Part shown: positions 49,354 through 57,672 of the stretch, one piece after another
Layout: every line of letters begins with the position of its first letter
Position numbering within the stretch: the stretch's first letter is position 1
Source: Kineosporia mesophila
GTDB taxonomy: Bacteria > Actinomycetota > Actinomycetes > Actinomycetales > Kineosporiaceae
DNA length: 64,000 nt
Direction: 5' to 3'
NCBI RefSeq assembly: GCF_021129235.1
Contig: NZ_JAJOMA010000026.1
Span: forward strand, 45,716-109,715
Notes under the pieces: model-generated
The model's input: only the letters and a program-made list of their open reading frames with translations
What the model was told of the DNA's origin: nothing
Databases searched by the model: none
Program-made: the position numbers and the translations under genes

Positions 49354-49371
49354 GCACCCCACCAGGGGTGC
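49354..49371 (+). terminator. Hairpin after the CtlX gene
   Basis: GCACCCC at 49354-49360 pairs with GGGGTGC at 49365-49371 around ACCA, with further partial pairing outside, 35 bases after the CtlX stop. Confidence 0.55.
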
Positions 49372-49496
49372 TGCGGCCGGCCGGGACGCCCAGGGGTCTC
49401 ACCGGCCGGCCGAGCGGATGCTGTCGCACCTGGCGGGAATTACGGACGATCTGGTCACGACGATCGGTCGGTGACCGGTTGCGCGGGGGTGCGGGC

Positions 49497-50618
49497 ATGA
49501 TTTGGTGCCCCCGTGCTGTTGGCGCTGGCGTGACTTCAGGATCTTCCGAGCCAGAACAGCGCGACGCCCACCGGCACGGCGAGTACAAGGTTCCCGGCGG
49601 CAAGCTGGTGGTCGCCGACCTCACGGTCCGCGAAGGCCGATTGTCGAACGTGGTGCTGTCGGGTGACTTCTTCCTCGAGCCGGACGAGGCACTGGGCCGT
49701 TTCTCGCAGGCGCTGGAGGGCCTGCCGGCCGACGCGACGCTGGCCACGCTGGAACAGGCGGTGGAGACGGCCCGGCGGGACGCGGTCATGGTCGGGTTCG
49801 ACCCGCGGGCGGTGGGCCTGACGGTGCTGCGGGCCCTGGGCCGATCCAGTGCATGGCACGACCACCGGTTCGAGGTCCTGGACAGCGGCAGGCAGCACCC
49901 CCACATGCAGATGGCTCTGGACGAGGTGCTCGCCCGGCAGGTCGGTGCCGGTGAGCGGGCCCCCACCCTGCGGGTGTGGGAGTGGGCGTCCAACTCGGTG
50001 ATCATCGGGTCGTTCCAGTCGCTGTCGAACGAGGTCGACATCGAGGCGGCCGAGCGCCACGGAGCCACGGTGGTGCGCCGCATCTCCGGCGGCGGGGCGA
50101 TGTTCGTCGAGCCCGGCAACACGATCACCTACTCGCTCTATGTGCCCACCACCCTGGTCGAGGGCATGAGCTTCGCCGACTCGTACGCGTTCCTGGACGC
50201 CTGGGTGATCCGGGCCCTGCGCGAACTCGGCGTGGACGCCTCCTACGTGCCCCTCAACGACATCGCCTCCCCGTCGGGCAAGATCGGCGGCGCCGCCCAG
50301 AAGCGCCTGGCCTCGGGCGCGGTGCTGCACCACGTCACGATGTCCTACGACATCGACGCGCAGAAGATGCTCGACATCATCCGGATCGGCCGGGAGAAGC
50401 TGTCGGACAAGGGGATCAAGAGCGCGGTCAAGCGCGTGGACCCGATCCGCAGCCAGACCGGCCTGCCCCGCGAGAAGGTCATCGAGGCCATGATCGAGCA
50501 CTTCCGGGCCAGCTACGGCCTCACCCCGGTACAGCTCGACGACGCCACCCGGGCCGAGGCCGAGGAACTGGCGACGAGCAAGTACCGCGACCCGCAGTGG
50601 CTGGCCCGCGTCCCCTGA
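49497..50618 (+). CDS. Lipoate-protein ligase A-like protein with N-terminal accessory domain
   Basis: The 373-residue protein has an N-terminal ~85-residue segment like the bacterial lipoate-ligase accessory domain (HGEYKVPGGKLVVADLTVRE; GDFFLEPDEALGRF), then the catalytic LplA/LipB fold (ALDEVLARQV; RVWEWASNSVIIGSFQSL; RRISGGGAMFVEPGNTITYS; SGKIGGAAQKRLASGAVLHH with the catalytic Lys). Compared with E. coli LplA, where the accessory domain is C-terminal, the order is swapped. ATG 49497 is used, but a GTG at 49530 is possible. Confidence 0.85.
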   Translation: MIWCPRAVGAGVTSGSSEPEQRDAHRHGEYKVPGGKLVVADLTVREGRLSNVVLSGDFFLEPDEALGRFSQALEGLPADATLATLEQAVETARRDAVMVGFDPRAVGLTVLRALGRSSAWHDHRFEVLDSGRQHPHMQMALDEVLARQVGAGERAPTLRVWEWASNSVIIGSFQSLSNEVDIEAAERHGATVVRRISGGGAMFVEPGNTITYSLYVPTTLVEGMSFADSYAFLDAWVIRALRELGVDASYVPLNDIASPSGKIGGAAQKRLASGAVLHHVTMSYDIDAQKMLDIIRIGREKLSDKGIKSAVKRVDPIRSQTGLPREKVIEAMIEHFRASYGLTPVQLDDATRAEAEELATSKYRDPQWLARVP

Positions 50619-50938
50619 GACCCGTTCCACCGCAGGGTGGTCTCCTCCGGATGAACGGACACCCCCGAGACGACTGATTTTGGTGTTTTGCCAAAATTTG
50701 CTAGAGTTGACGCGTGCCGTGATTTTAGTTGCAACTGGCTGTGGCACTGCATGTTTGGTGCTTGAACCCTGTGGCGGTTGAAGTCGGCTCGTTGTTGAAA
50801 CTCGCGTCTCGATGACAGCAGCCTCTGTGGATTGCGTAGTTCCCGGAGAGCGGGGGCTCGGGGCGATCCCGACTGTGCGCCCGGGTTGCGAGCGGTCGCA
50901 AGTTAACTTGTTGTCGAGGTGGTCGGGGGGCTACCGTA
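50619..50938. other. AT-richer intergenic region with hairpin and candidate TA operators
   Basis: This 320-bp gap has no gene. It is clearly lower in GC than its surroundings. It contains TTTTGG-N7-CCAAAA at 50678-50696 (weak hairpin after the lipoate ligase). Nearer the toxin gene it holds TTGCGA-N4-TCGCAA at 50886-50901, followed by the perfect palindrome AAGTTAACTT at 50900-50909, 30 bp before the toxin ATG: likely autoregulatory sites. Confidence 0.5.
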
Positions 50939-51163
50939 ATGAAACCGATCATTGCTGGGAGCGCTCGTAAGCATGGTGTCGGTGACGAGGACATGCAGCA
51001 TGCGTATATGAATCCGATCCGGATCTTTGACGTCGATGAGGGGTTGCGGATGTTCATCGGCCCGGATCGAACGGCTCGGCTGCTTGAAGTTGGAGTGGTC
51101 GAGGGGGATCTTGCTCCTGTGATCGTGCATGCGATGCCCGTTCGCCCGAAGTTTCTGAGGTGA
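50939..51163 (+). CDS. Putative toxin of a small toxin-antitoxin pair (BrnT-like)
   Basis: The 74-residue protein is of a small family I recognise from actinomycete toxin-antitoxin pairs: KPIIAGSARKHGVGDEDMQH, YMNPIRIFDVDEGLRMFIGP and LLEVGVVEGDLAPVIVHAMP. The compact alpha/beta pattern recalls the RelE/BrnT ribonuclease fold, but catalytic residues cannot be assigned. GC is lower than in neighbouring genes, suggesting transfer. The antitoxin gene starts six bases after its stop. Toxicity is inference. Confidence 0.65.
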   Translation: MKPIIAGSARKHGVGDEDMQHAYMNPIRIFDVDEGLRMFIGPDRTARLLEVGVVEGDLAPVIVHAMPVRPKFLR

Positions 51164-51169
51164 TGCCAA

Positions 51170-51460
51170 GTGCCACGAACAGTGCAAGAGATTCTTGATC
51201 ATGCGGACGAACTCGCCGCCCGATTTGAGAAATTTGAGCCCGCCTCGTCGGATGCGCGGGAGGCGGACTCTCTGGAGGCGCTACGTGAGGCGGTGCTGGC
51301 GAGATCGGATGCCGAGCGTGCGCTTGCCGTGCTGGTGCGTCAAGCGCACGCTTCTGGGCATTCATGGCGCTCCATCGGCGACCTCCTGGGTACTTCGGGC
51401 GAGGCTGCCCGCCAGCGTTACGGAAAGCGTGACAAGCGTTCGAACATGACATCCCATTGA
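51170..51460 (+). CDS. Putative antitoxin of the small TA pair
   Basis: The 96-residue protein starts MPRTVQEILDHADELAARFE, has a charged helical middle (SLEALREAVLARSDAERALA) and ends in a helix-turn-helix-like segment, GHSWRSIGDLLGTSGEAARQ followed by RYGKR. The latter resembles a sigma-70 region 4 type DNA-binding helix pair. It probably binds the toxin with the N-terminal half and the promoter palindromes with the C-terminal half. The GTG at 51170 follows GAGGTGA. Confidence 0.65.
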   Translation: MPRTVQEILDHADELAARFEKFEPASSDAREADSLEALREAVLARSDAERALAVLVRQAHASGHSWRSIGDLLGTSGEAARQRYGKRDKRSNMTSH

Positions 51461-51475
51461 CGAGTTCTGCCTGGA

Positions 51476-52045
51476 CTAACCTTTCTGCTTCCGGACGCCG
51501 TCGAGCGCCATGCCCAGCACCCGGTCACGCTGGGCGGGCTCGACGGCATCGGCTCCGCTGATGCCGCGGACCAGAAACAGGACATCGTCGAAACTCACGT
51601 CTTCCCGGGCGCTTCCGGCATCCTGGGCGCGGGCGAGCAGGGGTTCGCCGGCGGTGTGGATCAGCTCGCGGGCCGCGACGAACATCGGGTCCTGGTGATT
51701 GAGCGCGTCGAAGATGGCCTTCTTCGTGGTGGCGTAGCTGACGAACTGCCGCAACCACGTCGCCAGTGCCTCCCAGGGATCGAGATCCTCCAGCTCGGCG
51801 GCCTTCTCGGAGAGGGCCGCGACCTCGTCCAGGTAGACGGCCTCGAACAGGTGCTGCCGGGTGGGGAAATTGCGGTAGAGCGTGGCGATGTTGACCCCGG
51901 CCCGCCGGGCGACCTCCTCGAGGGATGCCGCCGCCCCGTCGCGGGCGAACACCTCACGGGCGGCCTCCAGCAGGGTGTCGAAGTTACGGCGTGCGTCCGC
52001 CCGCTGGGGACGGCGAACGCGCGTCGTGCTGTCTTCCGGAGCCAT
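51476..52045 (-). CDS. TetR-family regulator
   Basis: The 189-residue protein has a TetR helix-turn-helix (EVFARDGAAASLEEVARRAG, then VNIATLYRNFPTRQHLFEAV) and the SbtR-like C-terminal pattern (DPMFVAARELIHTAGEPLLA). ATG 52045 follows GAGGG; a longer frame exists upstream but lies in the promoter. It is divergent from a two-gene oxidoreductase operon. Confidence 0.88.
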   Translation of the reverse strand: MAPEDSTTRVRRPQRADARRNFDTLLEAAREVFARDGAAASLEEVARRAGVNIATLYRNFPTRQHLFEAVYLDEVAALSEKAAELEDLDPWEALATWLRQFVSYATTKKAIFDALNHQDPMFVAARELIHTAGEPLLARAQDAGSAREDVSFDDVLFLVRGISGADAVEPAQRDRVLGMALDGVRKQKG

Positions 52046-52111
52046 GGCACATCCCTCGTCGCCCCGCGGCGTTGACAACCGCAGGGGTCCCTTCGTTAAA
52101 GTCAAGGCAGT

Positions 52112-52129
52112 CCTGCGGTAAGGCGCAGG
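52112..52129. promoter_or_regulatory. Inverted repeat in the divergent TetR/oxidoreductase promoter
   Basis: CCTGCGgtaaggCGCAGG has perfect 6-base arms with a 6-base spacer, 67 bp from the TetR start and 46 bp from the downstream GTG. Confidence 0.5.
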
Positions 52130-52174
52130 GCTCCCTGCAGTTTAAGGGTTCCTCCCCGTCCGAAGGACATCACT

Positions 52175-52849
52175 GTGCCTACCCTGGGATTCATCGGCAG
52201 CGGAAAGATCGGCTCCACGCTCGCCCGGCTGGCCGTGGACGCCGGTCACGACGTCGTCCTCAGTAACGGCCGGGGGCCGGACAGCCTGCACGATCTGGCC
52301 GCGGAGCTGGGTGCCCGGGCCGCCACCCCGCAGCAGGCGGCCGAGCAGGGCGACATCGTCGTGGTGGCGATGCCCCTGACCGCCTACGCGCAGGTGCCGG
52401 CCGGGCCCCTGCGCGGCAAGGTCGTCATCGACACGGCCAACTACAAGCCCGCCGAGCACCCCGGCCACCTGCCCGCGGTGGACGCCGGTCTCACCACACC
52501 GCACGAGCTCATGCAGTTCCAGTTGCCGGACGCCCACGTGGTGAAGGCGTTCAGCAACATCTTCTTCCGGCATCTGGCCACGCTCGGTCGCCCCGCCGGG
52601 GCCCCGGATCGCAGCGCCCTGCCCATGGCCGGCGACGACACCGGGGCGAAGGCCACGGTCGCGGCGCTGATCGACACGCTCGGCTACGACACCCTCGACA
52701 CCGGAGACCTGCTGTCGTCGCGATTTTTCGCCGTTCTCGGAACCCCGGCCAACGGTGCCTACCTCGATCCGGACGGTGGATTCGCCGCCCCCGGCCGACC
52801 GGCCGCGGCCTCTGCCGTAGCCGAGCTTCTGCGCAGGAGTCACTCGTGA
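52175..52849 (+). CDS. NADPH-dependent F420 reductase-like (NAD-binding) protein
   Basis: The 224-residue protein has the N-terminal GFIGSGKIGSTLARLAVDAG motif with SNGRGPDSL after beta-2 (NADP-type), VVVAMPLTAY, VVIDTANYK, and KAFSNIFFRHLATLGRP. It belongs to the NADP oxidoreductase coenzyme F420-dependent group. GTG 52175 is used. The stop overlaps the next start (GTGA), so it is co-translated with an MDR-family protein. Confidence 0.82.
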   Translation: MPTLGFIGSGKIGSTLARLAVDAGHDVVLSNGRGPDSLHDLAAELGARAATPQQAAEQGDIVVVAMPLTAYAQVPAGPLRGKVVIDTANYKPAEHPGHLPAVDAGLTTPHELMQFQLPDAHVVKAFSNIFFRHLATLGRPAGAPDRSALPMAGDDTGAKATVAALIDTLGYDTLDTGDLLSSRFFAVLGTPANGAYLDPDGGFAAPGRPAAASAVAELLRRSHS

Positions 52850-53793
52850 AGGCCGCCGTCGTCACCGCCTACGGTGAGGCACCGCGCTACCTGGATCTCC
52901 CGGAACCCCGGGCCGTCGGCGAGCACGAACTCGTGGTCGAGGTGCTGGCCGCCGGTCTGCATCCCCGCGTGCGCATGCAGGCCGAGGGCTCGCACTACAC
53001 CAGCAGCGCCGAGGACCTGCCGTTGGTACCGGGGATCGACGGTGTGGGACGCGGACCCGACGGTCGGCTCTGGTACTTCATGTCCCTCGGGGCCCGGGCC
53101 GGTTCGATGGCCGAGCGCACCGTCATCGACACCCGTCGCGCCCTGATGCTGCCCGAGAGCACCGACCCCGTGACGGTGGCCGGGACCCTGAACTGTGCGA
53201 TCGCGTCCTGGCTCGTCCTGAGTCGCCGCATCCCGTTCGAGAAGGGGCACAACGTGCTGATTCTCGGCGCGACCGGAGGCACCGGGCAGATGTCGGTACC
53301 CGTGGCCCGGCATTTCGGCGCCGGCCGGGTCATCGCCGTGGGGCGCGACACCGGCCGTCTGGCGGCTCTTCCCGGTGTGGACGACATCGCGCTGCTGGGC
53401 GACCCGGAGTCCGTCGCGCGGGTGGGCGCCGAGGTCGACGTCGTGCTCGACTACGTCTGGGGTGAGCCAGCCGTGGCCGCGATGACCGCCCTCGTCCAGA
53501 ACCGGCCCGAACCCGCCCGGCCCCTGACCTGGGTCCAGCTGGGGGAGATTGCCGGGGCGCAGGCATCCGTTCCCGCCGGGCTGTTGCGTTCGTCCGGCCT
53601 TCAGATCCTCGGCAGCGGTCAGGGATCGCTCGGCACGGCCGACATGGCGACCGAGATTCCCGCCGTGGCTGCCGAGATCGCCCGCGGCACCTTCGCCATG
53701 AAGACCACGGCGATCGCCCTCGAGCACGTCGAGGAGGCCTGGAACCGCCCCGCCGACAGCAGCAGCCGCATCGTGCTCACGGCTGGAAGCTGA
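52846..53793 (+). CDS. Quinone oxidoreductase-like MDR protein (zinc-free)
   Basis: The 315-residue medium-chain dehydrogenase/reductase has an N-terminal GroES-like domain (AVVTAYGEAPRYLDLPEPRA) and a Rossmann domain (VLILGATGGTGQMSVPVARH; VIAVGRDTGRLAALPGVDDI). The zinc ligands of alcohol dehydrogenases are absent, so it is of the quinone oxidoreductase type and uses NADPH. Its end overlaps the convergent 384-residue gene by 17 bases. Confidence 0.85.
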   Translation: MKAAVVTAYGEAPRYLDLPEPRAVGEHELVVEVLAAGLHPRVRMQAEGSHYTSSAEDLPLVPGIDGVGRGPDGRLWYFMSLGARAGSMAERTVIDTRRALMLPESTDPVTVAGTLNCAIASWLVLSRRIPFEKGHNVLILGATGGTGQMSVPVARHFGAGRVIAVGRDTGRLAALPGVDDIALLGDPESVARVGAEVDVVLDYVWGEPAVAAMTALVQNRPEPARPLTWVQLGEIAGAQASVPAGLLRSSGLQILGSGQGSLGTADMATEIPAVAAEIARGTFAMKTTAIALEHVEEAWNRPADSSSRIVLTAGS

Positions 53794-54931
53794 CCCCGTG
53801 GTCGAGCGACATCGCGTCGGGACGGAGGGTCACCTTCTCCGGATAGGTGCGGCCCAGTAGGGCCAGGGTGGACAGCTCGTCCAGTCCGGCGGTGTCGATC
53901 GCGCCGTTGCCGACCACGAGGCCCGTGGCGGCCAGTGCGGACGCGGCGCTGACATCGGGTTCGGGGGTGAGGTCCGGGGCTGACCGGGCGTAGCGGTGGC
54001 CTCGCAGGGCCTGGCCGAGATCGACCGACCAGGAACCGGTCTCGATGCGGGCCCGGCGCACGCCCTCGATCACCGGCCCGGCGACGAGGCGGGCGCCGGT
54101 GGATGCGGTAGCCGGGGGCAGGGAGGACAGGGTCGTGCGCGGTGCCGCATAGTAGTCCGCGAGCTCGCTGACGTAGGTGGCGGTGTGTACCGCATCCTTT
54201 GAAGGGCTCCAGGAGAGGAGATAGCGGGGTGCCGTGCGCACCGGGGCGGCGGTGACGACGGGGAGGACGGTCGCGCCGTTGTGGTCAAAACCGTATCCGG
54301 CGGAACGGGATTCGCCGGTGACGACCTGCTGGGCGAATCCGACGATCGTGGTGTGCCGGATCTTGCGGAACATCGCCTCGGCGAAGAGCTGCTCGCGGGC
54401 CGGCTCGAGATGCCGCAGGCCGAGCGGTGTCACGTGGACGGGGACCTGCTGCCAGTTGGTGAAGGGCAGCAACGCGTCGCGCAGTAGCACGGTCTGGTGG
54501 ATCCACTCGTTGAAGTTCTGCATGGCGACGGGCCCTCCGCGTCGCCCGAGCAGGAGTTCGGCCGCCGGGCGGGTGAGGGTCTCGCCGTAGCAGTGGCTGC
54601 GGACGACCAGGGGGCCGGCCGGGAAGGGGCTGCGGTCGGCCAGGAGCTGGTCGAGGGCCTCGACGGCCCATTCGGCGATCTCCTGCCCGATGCTCTCGGC
54701 CTGGCCGAGCAGTTCGTCGTTGGCCCGGGACAGCCCGGCCCGCAACGGCATCGTGCTCTCCCGGGTGCCCAGGGCGAGCGTGGTGCGGACCTGGTCGGCC
54801 AGCACCTCCCGGTCCAGGTCGCTCAGGGCCTCGATCGTGCCCTGGAGCAGGGGCAGGGTGAGGGCGATGTACTCGCGGGCGGTCAGGGACGTCGTGCCGG
54901 TGATCTGGTTCCAGCGGTCTGCGCCGAGCAT
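53777..54931 (-). CDS. Conserved hypothetical protein, 384 residues
   Basis: I do not recognise this family. The protein is soluble, with a helical N-terminal half (TAREYIALTLPLLQGTIEAL; VEALDQLLADRSPFPAGPLV), a central HCYGETLTRPAAELLLGRRG segment with His and Cys, and a later part rich in strands (TTIVGFAQQVVTGESRSAGY; ATVLPVVTAAPVRTAPRYLL). There is no signal peptide or membrane helix. ATG 54931 with AGGTGG five bases upstream is preferred to a GTG at 54940. A TetR gene precedes it, and both promoters carry the same 22-bp motif, so it is inducible. Confidence 0.75.
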   Translation of the reverse strand: MLGADRWNQITGTTSLTAREYIALTLPLLQGTIEALSDLDREVLADQVRTTLALGTRESTMPLRAGLSRANDELLGQAESIGQEIAEWAVEALDQLLADRSPFPAGPLVVRSHCYGETLTRPAAELLLGRRGGPVAMQNFNEWIHQTVLLRDALLPFTNWQQVPVHVTPLGLRHLEPAREQLFAEAMFRKIRHTTIVGFAQQVVTGESRSAGYGFDHNGATVLPVVTAAPVRTAPRYLLSWSPSKDAVHTATYVSELADYYAAPRTTLSSLPPATASTGARLVAGPVIEGVRRARIETGSWSVDLGQALRGHRYARSAPDLTPEPDVSAASALAATGLVVGNGAIDTAGLDELSTLALLGRTYPEKVTLRPDAMSLDHGVSFQP

Positions 54932-54940
54932 GAGGGCCAC

Positions 54941-54962
54941 CTATCTTGATCGATCGTTACAG
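54941..54962. promoter_or_regulatory. TetR site A, before the 384-residue gene
   Basis: The 22-bp element begins CTATCTTGATCGATCGTT and ends ACAG. It matches 17 of 22 positions of the element upstream of the TetR gene (55575-55596) and contains the palindrome GATCGATC. Confidence 0.6.
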
Positions 54963-54980
54963 ATTGAGGACAGGAAAACG

Positions 54981-55559
54981 TCAGTCGAGGGCGCCCAGGG
55001 CGACCTCCACGAGCGGAGTGAGGGCGTCGGCGTCCGGCGTGACCTTCGACGACACCAGTAGTCCGTTGAGGAACGTGACCAGGAAGGCCGCCAAAGTCTG
55101 GGCATCGTGCCGGTCGGACACCTCTCCCCGCGCGGCCGCCGCCCGCAGCACGTCGGCCAGCGATTCCTGGCTGACAGCGAGCGCATCCCGGACGGCCTTC
55201 TGGGTGGGACCGTCCTGCGGCAGGCGCTCGGAGGCCGCGTTGACGAACAGGCAGCCCTGGCCGCCGTGCATCACCGCGATCCGGATCCGTTCCACCAGCA
55301 TCGTCCGGATCGCCGCCCGGACGTCGCCGCCGGCCTGGAGATCGGCCAGGGCGGCGTCGGCCAGGGTGTCGCGGTAGTGGGTGAGCGCGGCCTGGTATAG
55401 GCCTTCCTTGCTGCCGAACGCCGCGTACAGCGACCCCTGCCCGATGCCCAGGTGCTCGGTCAGGTCACGCACCGACGTCGCCTCGAAGCCGCGCGTCCAG
55501 AACAGGTTCATCGCCCGTACGACGGCGGCCTCGGTATCGAACTCGCGCACCCGGGCCAT
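54981..55559 (-). CDS. TetR-family regulator controlling the adjacent 384-residue gene
   Basis: The 192-residue protein has a TetR helix-turn-helix (LFWTRGFEATSVRDLTEHLG, then IGQGSLYAAFGSKEGLYQAA) and the TetR_C ligand domain (GGQGCLFVNAASERLPQDGP) of the AcrR/NemR-like group. The Cys in GGQGCLFVN is in the place used by NemR-type redox sensors. ATG 55559 is preferred. The same operator motif precedes this gene and its downstream neighbour 49 bases away. Confidence 0.87.
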   Translation of the reverse strand: MARVREFDTEAAVVRAMNLFWTRGFEATSVRDLTEHLGIGQGSLYAAFGSKEGLYQAALTHYRDTLADAALADLQAGGDVRAAIRTMLVERIRIAVMHGGQGCLFVNAASERLPQDGPTQKAVRDALAVSQESLADVLRAAAARGEVSDRHDAQTLAAFLVTFLNGLLVSSKVTPDADALTPLVEVALGALD

Positions 55560-55574
55560 GCGGAGCACTCTAGG

Positions 55575-55596
55575 CTATCTGGATCGTCCGTTCAAG
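55575..55596. promoter_or_regulatory. TetR site B, before the TetR gene
   Basis: The element begins CTATCTGGATCGTCCGTT and ends CAAG, 16 bases upstream of the TetR ATG, matching site A at 17 of 22 positions. It fits autoregulation. Confidence 0.6.
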
Positions 55597-55655
55597 AAAG
55601 GCGGCGAGCGACATTTCTTCCAGGACGTGCCGGATCGGGTTCAGGGGAACCGGGA

Positions 55656-55814
55656 TCAGGGGCATCTCGGAGGTTCCCGTACTGCGGCGATCTCGGTGTG
55701 GATGGCCAGGGTCTCCGGCCGCATCAGCCCCGTCTTCACGGAGTTGATTCCGTAATGATCGGGAAAGCTGATGTCGACCACGTGGATCCGCTTGGTGATC
55801 AGGTTGTTCGTCAC
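55656..55814 (-). CDS. Small protein of 52 residues, unknown function
   Basis: A GTG preceded by AAGGAA (four-base spacing) opens a 52-codon frame with good codon bias. Its product includes LITKRIHVVDISFPDHYGIN, then SVKTGLMRPETLAIHTEIAA, and ends REPPRCP. It could be a genuine short protein or the remnant of a longer one; I do not recognise it. It reads toward the TetR operator and is the only coding-like feature between 55560 and 55956. Confidence 0.4.
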   Translation of the reverse strand: MTNNLITKRIHVVDISFPDHYGINSVKTGLMRPETLAIHTEIAAVREPPRCP

Positions 55815-55956
55815 GACGTTCCTTCTCGACGTTCAGGTCCGGCACCGCCCCCGCACGCTGGTGGATCCAGTGGCGGTGCGAAGGGGGCGATGTGAACCCG
55901 TCGTTGCCGGGAAGCTGACGGCCGGACGGCTTTTCCTGACCAACCCGGACCGCGCC

Positions 55957-57009
55957 TCAGCTGTAGTCGGCGCTTACCGTGCGGGTCGCGCCGTCGAGGC
56001 GGATCGGGCCGCCGTGGGGCAGGATCCACTGCGGACGGGTGTGGCCGAAGGGCACCCCGACACAGACCACGGCGCCGGGGTTGTACCGGGTCACCTGCTC
56101 GATGACGGTGTCGCGTTGTTCGGCGCGCAGTTTCGCACGGTCGTCGGCCGAGGGTAGGGCCGTTCCCAGGGAACTCGCCGGCGGGCGGGCCACCAGTACC
56201 CCGGCCACGGCCCCCAGCAGACCACGTTCGCCGAGCCCCCGCACCCAGCGCTTCACCGCGTCCGCCGGCGGGAGCTCCTCGCTGGTCTCCAGCAGCAGCA
56301 CCCCACCCTCGAGGTCGGCGACGGCGGGCAGGCGCCCGGCCAGCGCGATCTGGTCGATGACCTCCAGGCAACCGCCCCAGCTGCGGCCTTCGGCCACCAC
56401 CTGCGGACCGGCCCAGGCCCACGGCTCGGTGGCCTCGCGCTCGCCGAACGCGGTGAGGGCACGGGGGTCGGTCCACGAGACGCCGAAGTCCTCCGCCTCG
56501 CCCGGGTCGGTGATCTCCAGGGCCCCACCGTCGAGCAGGGCCGCGCGCAGCGACGTCAGGTGCACGTCGTCGAGGTGCGGGCCCGGACCGAGATGCACCT
56601 GGGTCGAGCCGCCGTAGTAGCTGGGCACGCCCAGGTTCCACAGGAAATTGTGGAGGTTGGTGTTGTCGCTGTAGCCCAGGAACGGCTTGGGGTTCGCGGC
56701 CACCACCTCGGCGTCGAGGTGCGGGACGACCGTGATCTGGTCGTCCCCGCCGATCGTCGCGAGCACGGCCCGGATACTCGGGTCGGCGAAGGCGGCCGTG
56801 ACGTCGGCGGCCCGCGCCTGCGCGCTCGCCCCGAGCTGACGAGTGGTCGGGTATTCGGCCGGGATCAGTCCGGTGGCCTCGGTGAGGCGCCGTAGCGCCT
56901 GCTGGTGGACGGTCTCCGACACCGCGGGGGCGGCGAACGCCGGTGACAGCACGGCGACGCGGTCGCCGGCCCGGGCCTTGGGGACGCTGACCCATGGACG
57001 CGTACTCAT
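55957..57009 (-). CDS. LD-carboxypeptidase/MccF-like serine peptidase (S66)
   Basis: The 350-residue protein belongs to S66: KARAGDRVAVLSPAFAAPAV at the N-terminus, LATIGGDDQITVVPHLDAEV, the nucleophile in LGYSDNTNLHNFLWNLGVPS, the Glu in GGVLLLETSEE and the His in VGVPFGHTRPQWILPHGG. The family cleaves LD-bonds of muropeptides or, in the MccF branch, detoxifies microcin C and similar aminoacyl nucleotides. No signal peptide is present, as for MccF-like cytoplasmic enzymes. Confidence 0.85.
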   Translation of the reverse strand: MSTRPWVSVPKARAGDRVAVLSPAFAAPAVSETVHQQALRRLTEATGLIPAEYPTTRQLGASAQARAADVTAAFADPSIRAVLATIGGDDQITVVPHLDAEVVAANPKPFLGYSDNTNLHNFLWNLGVPSYYGGSTQVHLGPGPHLDDVHLTSLRAALLDGGALEITDPGEAEDFGVSWTDPRALTAFGEREATEPWAWAGPQVVAEGRSWGGCLEVIDQIALAGRLPAVADLEGGVLLLETSEELPPADAVKRWVRGLGERGLLGAVAGVLVARPPASSLGTALPSADDRAKLRAEQRDTVIEQVTRYNPGAVVCVGVPFGHTRPQWILPHGGPIRLDGATRTVSADYS

Positions 57010-57184
57010 CCGGTCATTGAACCAGCGGGCCCCCGGGGGACGCAGGTCAGTTTTCGGGCAGTGAATCAGAACATTTCCGGCACATTGCTGGGAATCGCCG
57101 GAAGCGTCAACTACGTTGCCGGAGTGGCGCGCGGTCGAGGTCACGGCTGTGAGGGCGCCGATGCCCATCTCCGTAAGGGGTTTC

Positions 57185-57604
57185 ATGAACAAGGGAACGA
57201 ACGTCGTCCTGGCCGCCTGCGCATTCGTCGTGGTGGCGGCCGTCGGGACCACGGTGACCGCGGCCGCGGCGCAGGCCTCCGAGCCGATCAGCGTGACGGC
57301 CCGCATCGCGGTCGACGACACCCCGACGCCGACGCCGACGCCGACCGAGACGTCCACGTCGACTCCGACGCCGACTCCGACCGAGACGCCGACGGCCACG
57401 CCCTCGCCGACCATCATCACGGCCGATCAGGCCAGGGCGATCGCCCTCACCGCGGCCGGTGGCGGCACGATCACCAAGTTCGAGCTGAAGGACGAGCACA
57501 GCGACAAGGCCGAGTACCGGATCGAGCTGACGAACGGCAAGGTGCGCCACAAGTTCCGCATCGATGCCTTCACCGGCGAGATCACCCGGCACGACATCAA
57601 CTGA
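57185..57604 (+). CDS. Secreted PepSY-domain protein
   Basis: The 139-residue protein has a signal peptide (MNKGTNVVLAACAFVVVAAV, cleavage near AAAAQA), a Thr/Pro-rich linker (DTPTPTPTPTETSTSTPTPT and more) and a PepSY domain at ~80-139 (ITADQARAIALTAAGGGTIT; EYRIELTNGKVRHKFRIDAF). PepSY domains often inhibit proteases or stabilise extracellular partners. The ATG follows AAGGGG. The linker is a DNA repeat of CCGACG units and is prone to slippage. Confidence 0.84.
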   Translation: MNKGTNVVLAACAFVVVAAVGTTVTAAAAQASEPISVTARIAVDDTPTPTPTPTETSTSTPTPTPTETPTATPSPTIITADQARAIALTAAGGGTITKFELKDEHSDKAEYRIELTNGKVRHKFRIDAFTGEITRHDIN

Positions 57605-57672
57605 TCAGGCCCGGTGGGTTCTCGGTGCCGTCCGGGAACTCGCCGGACAGCACCGAGGCGACCGGATCGTCC

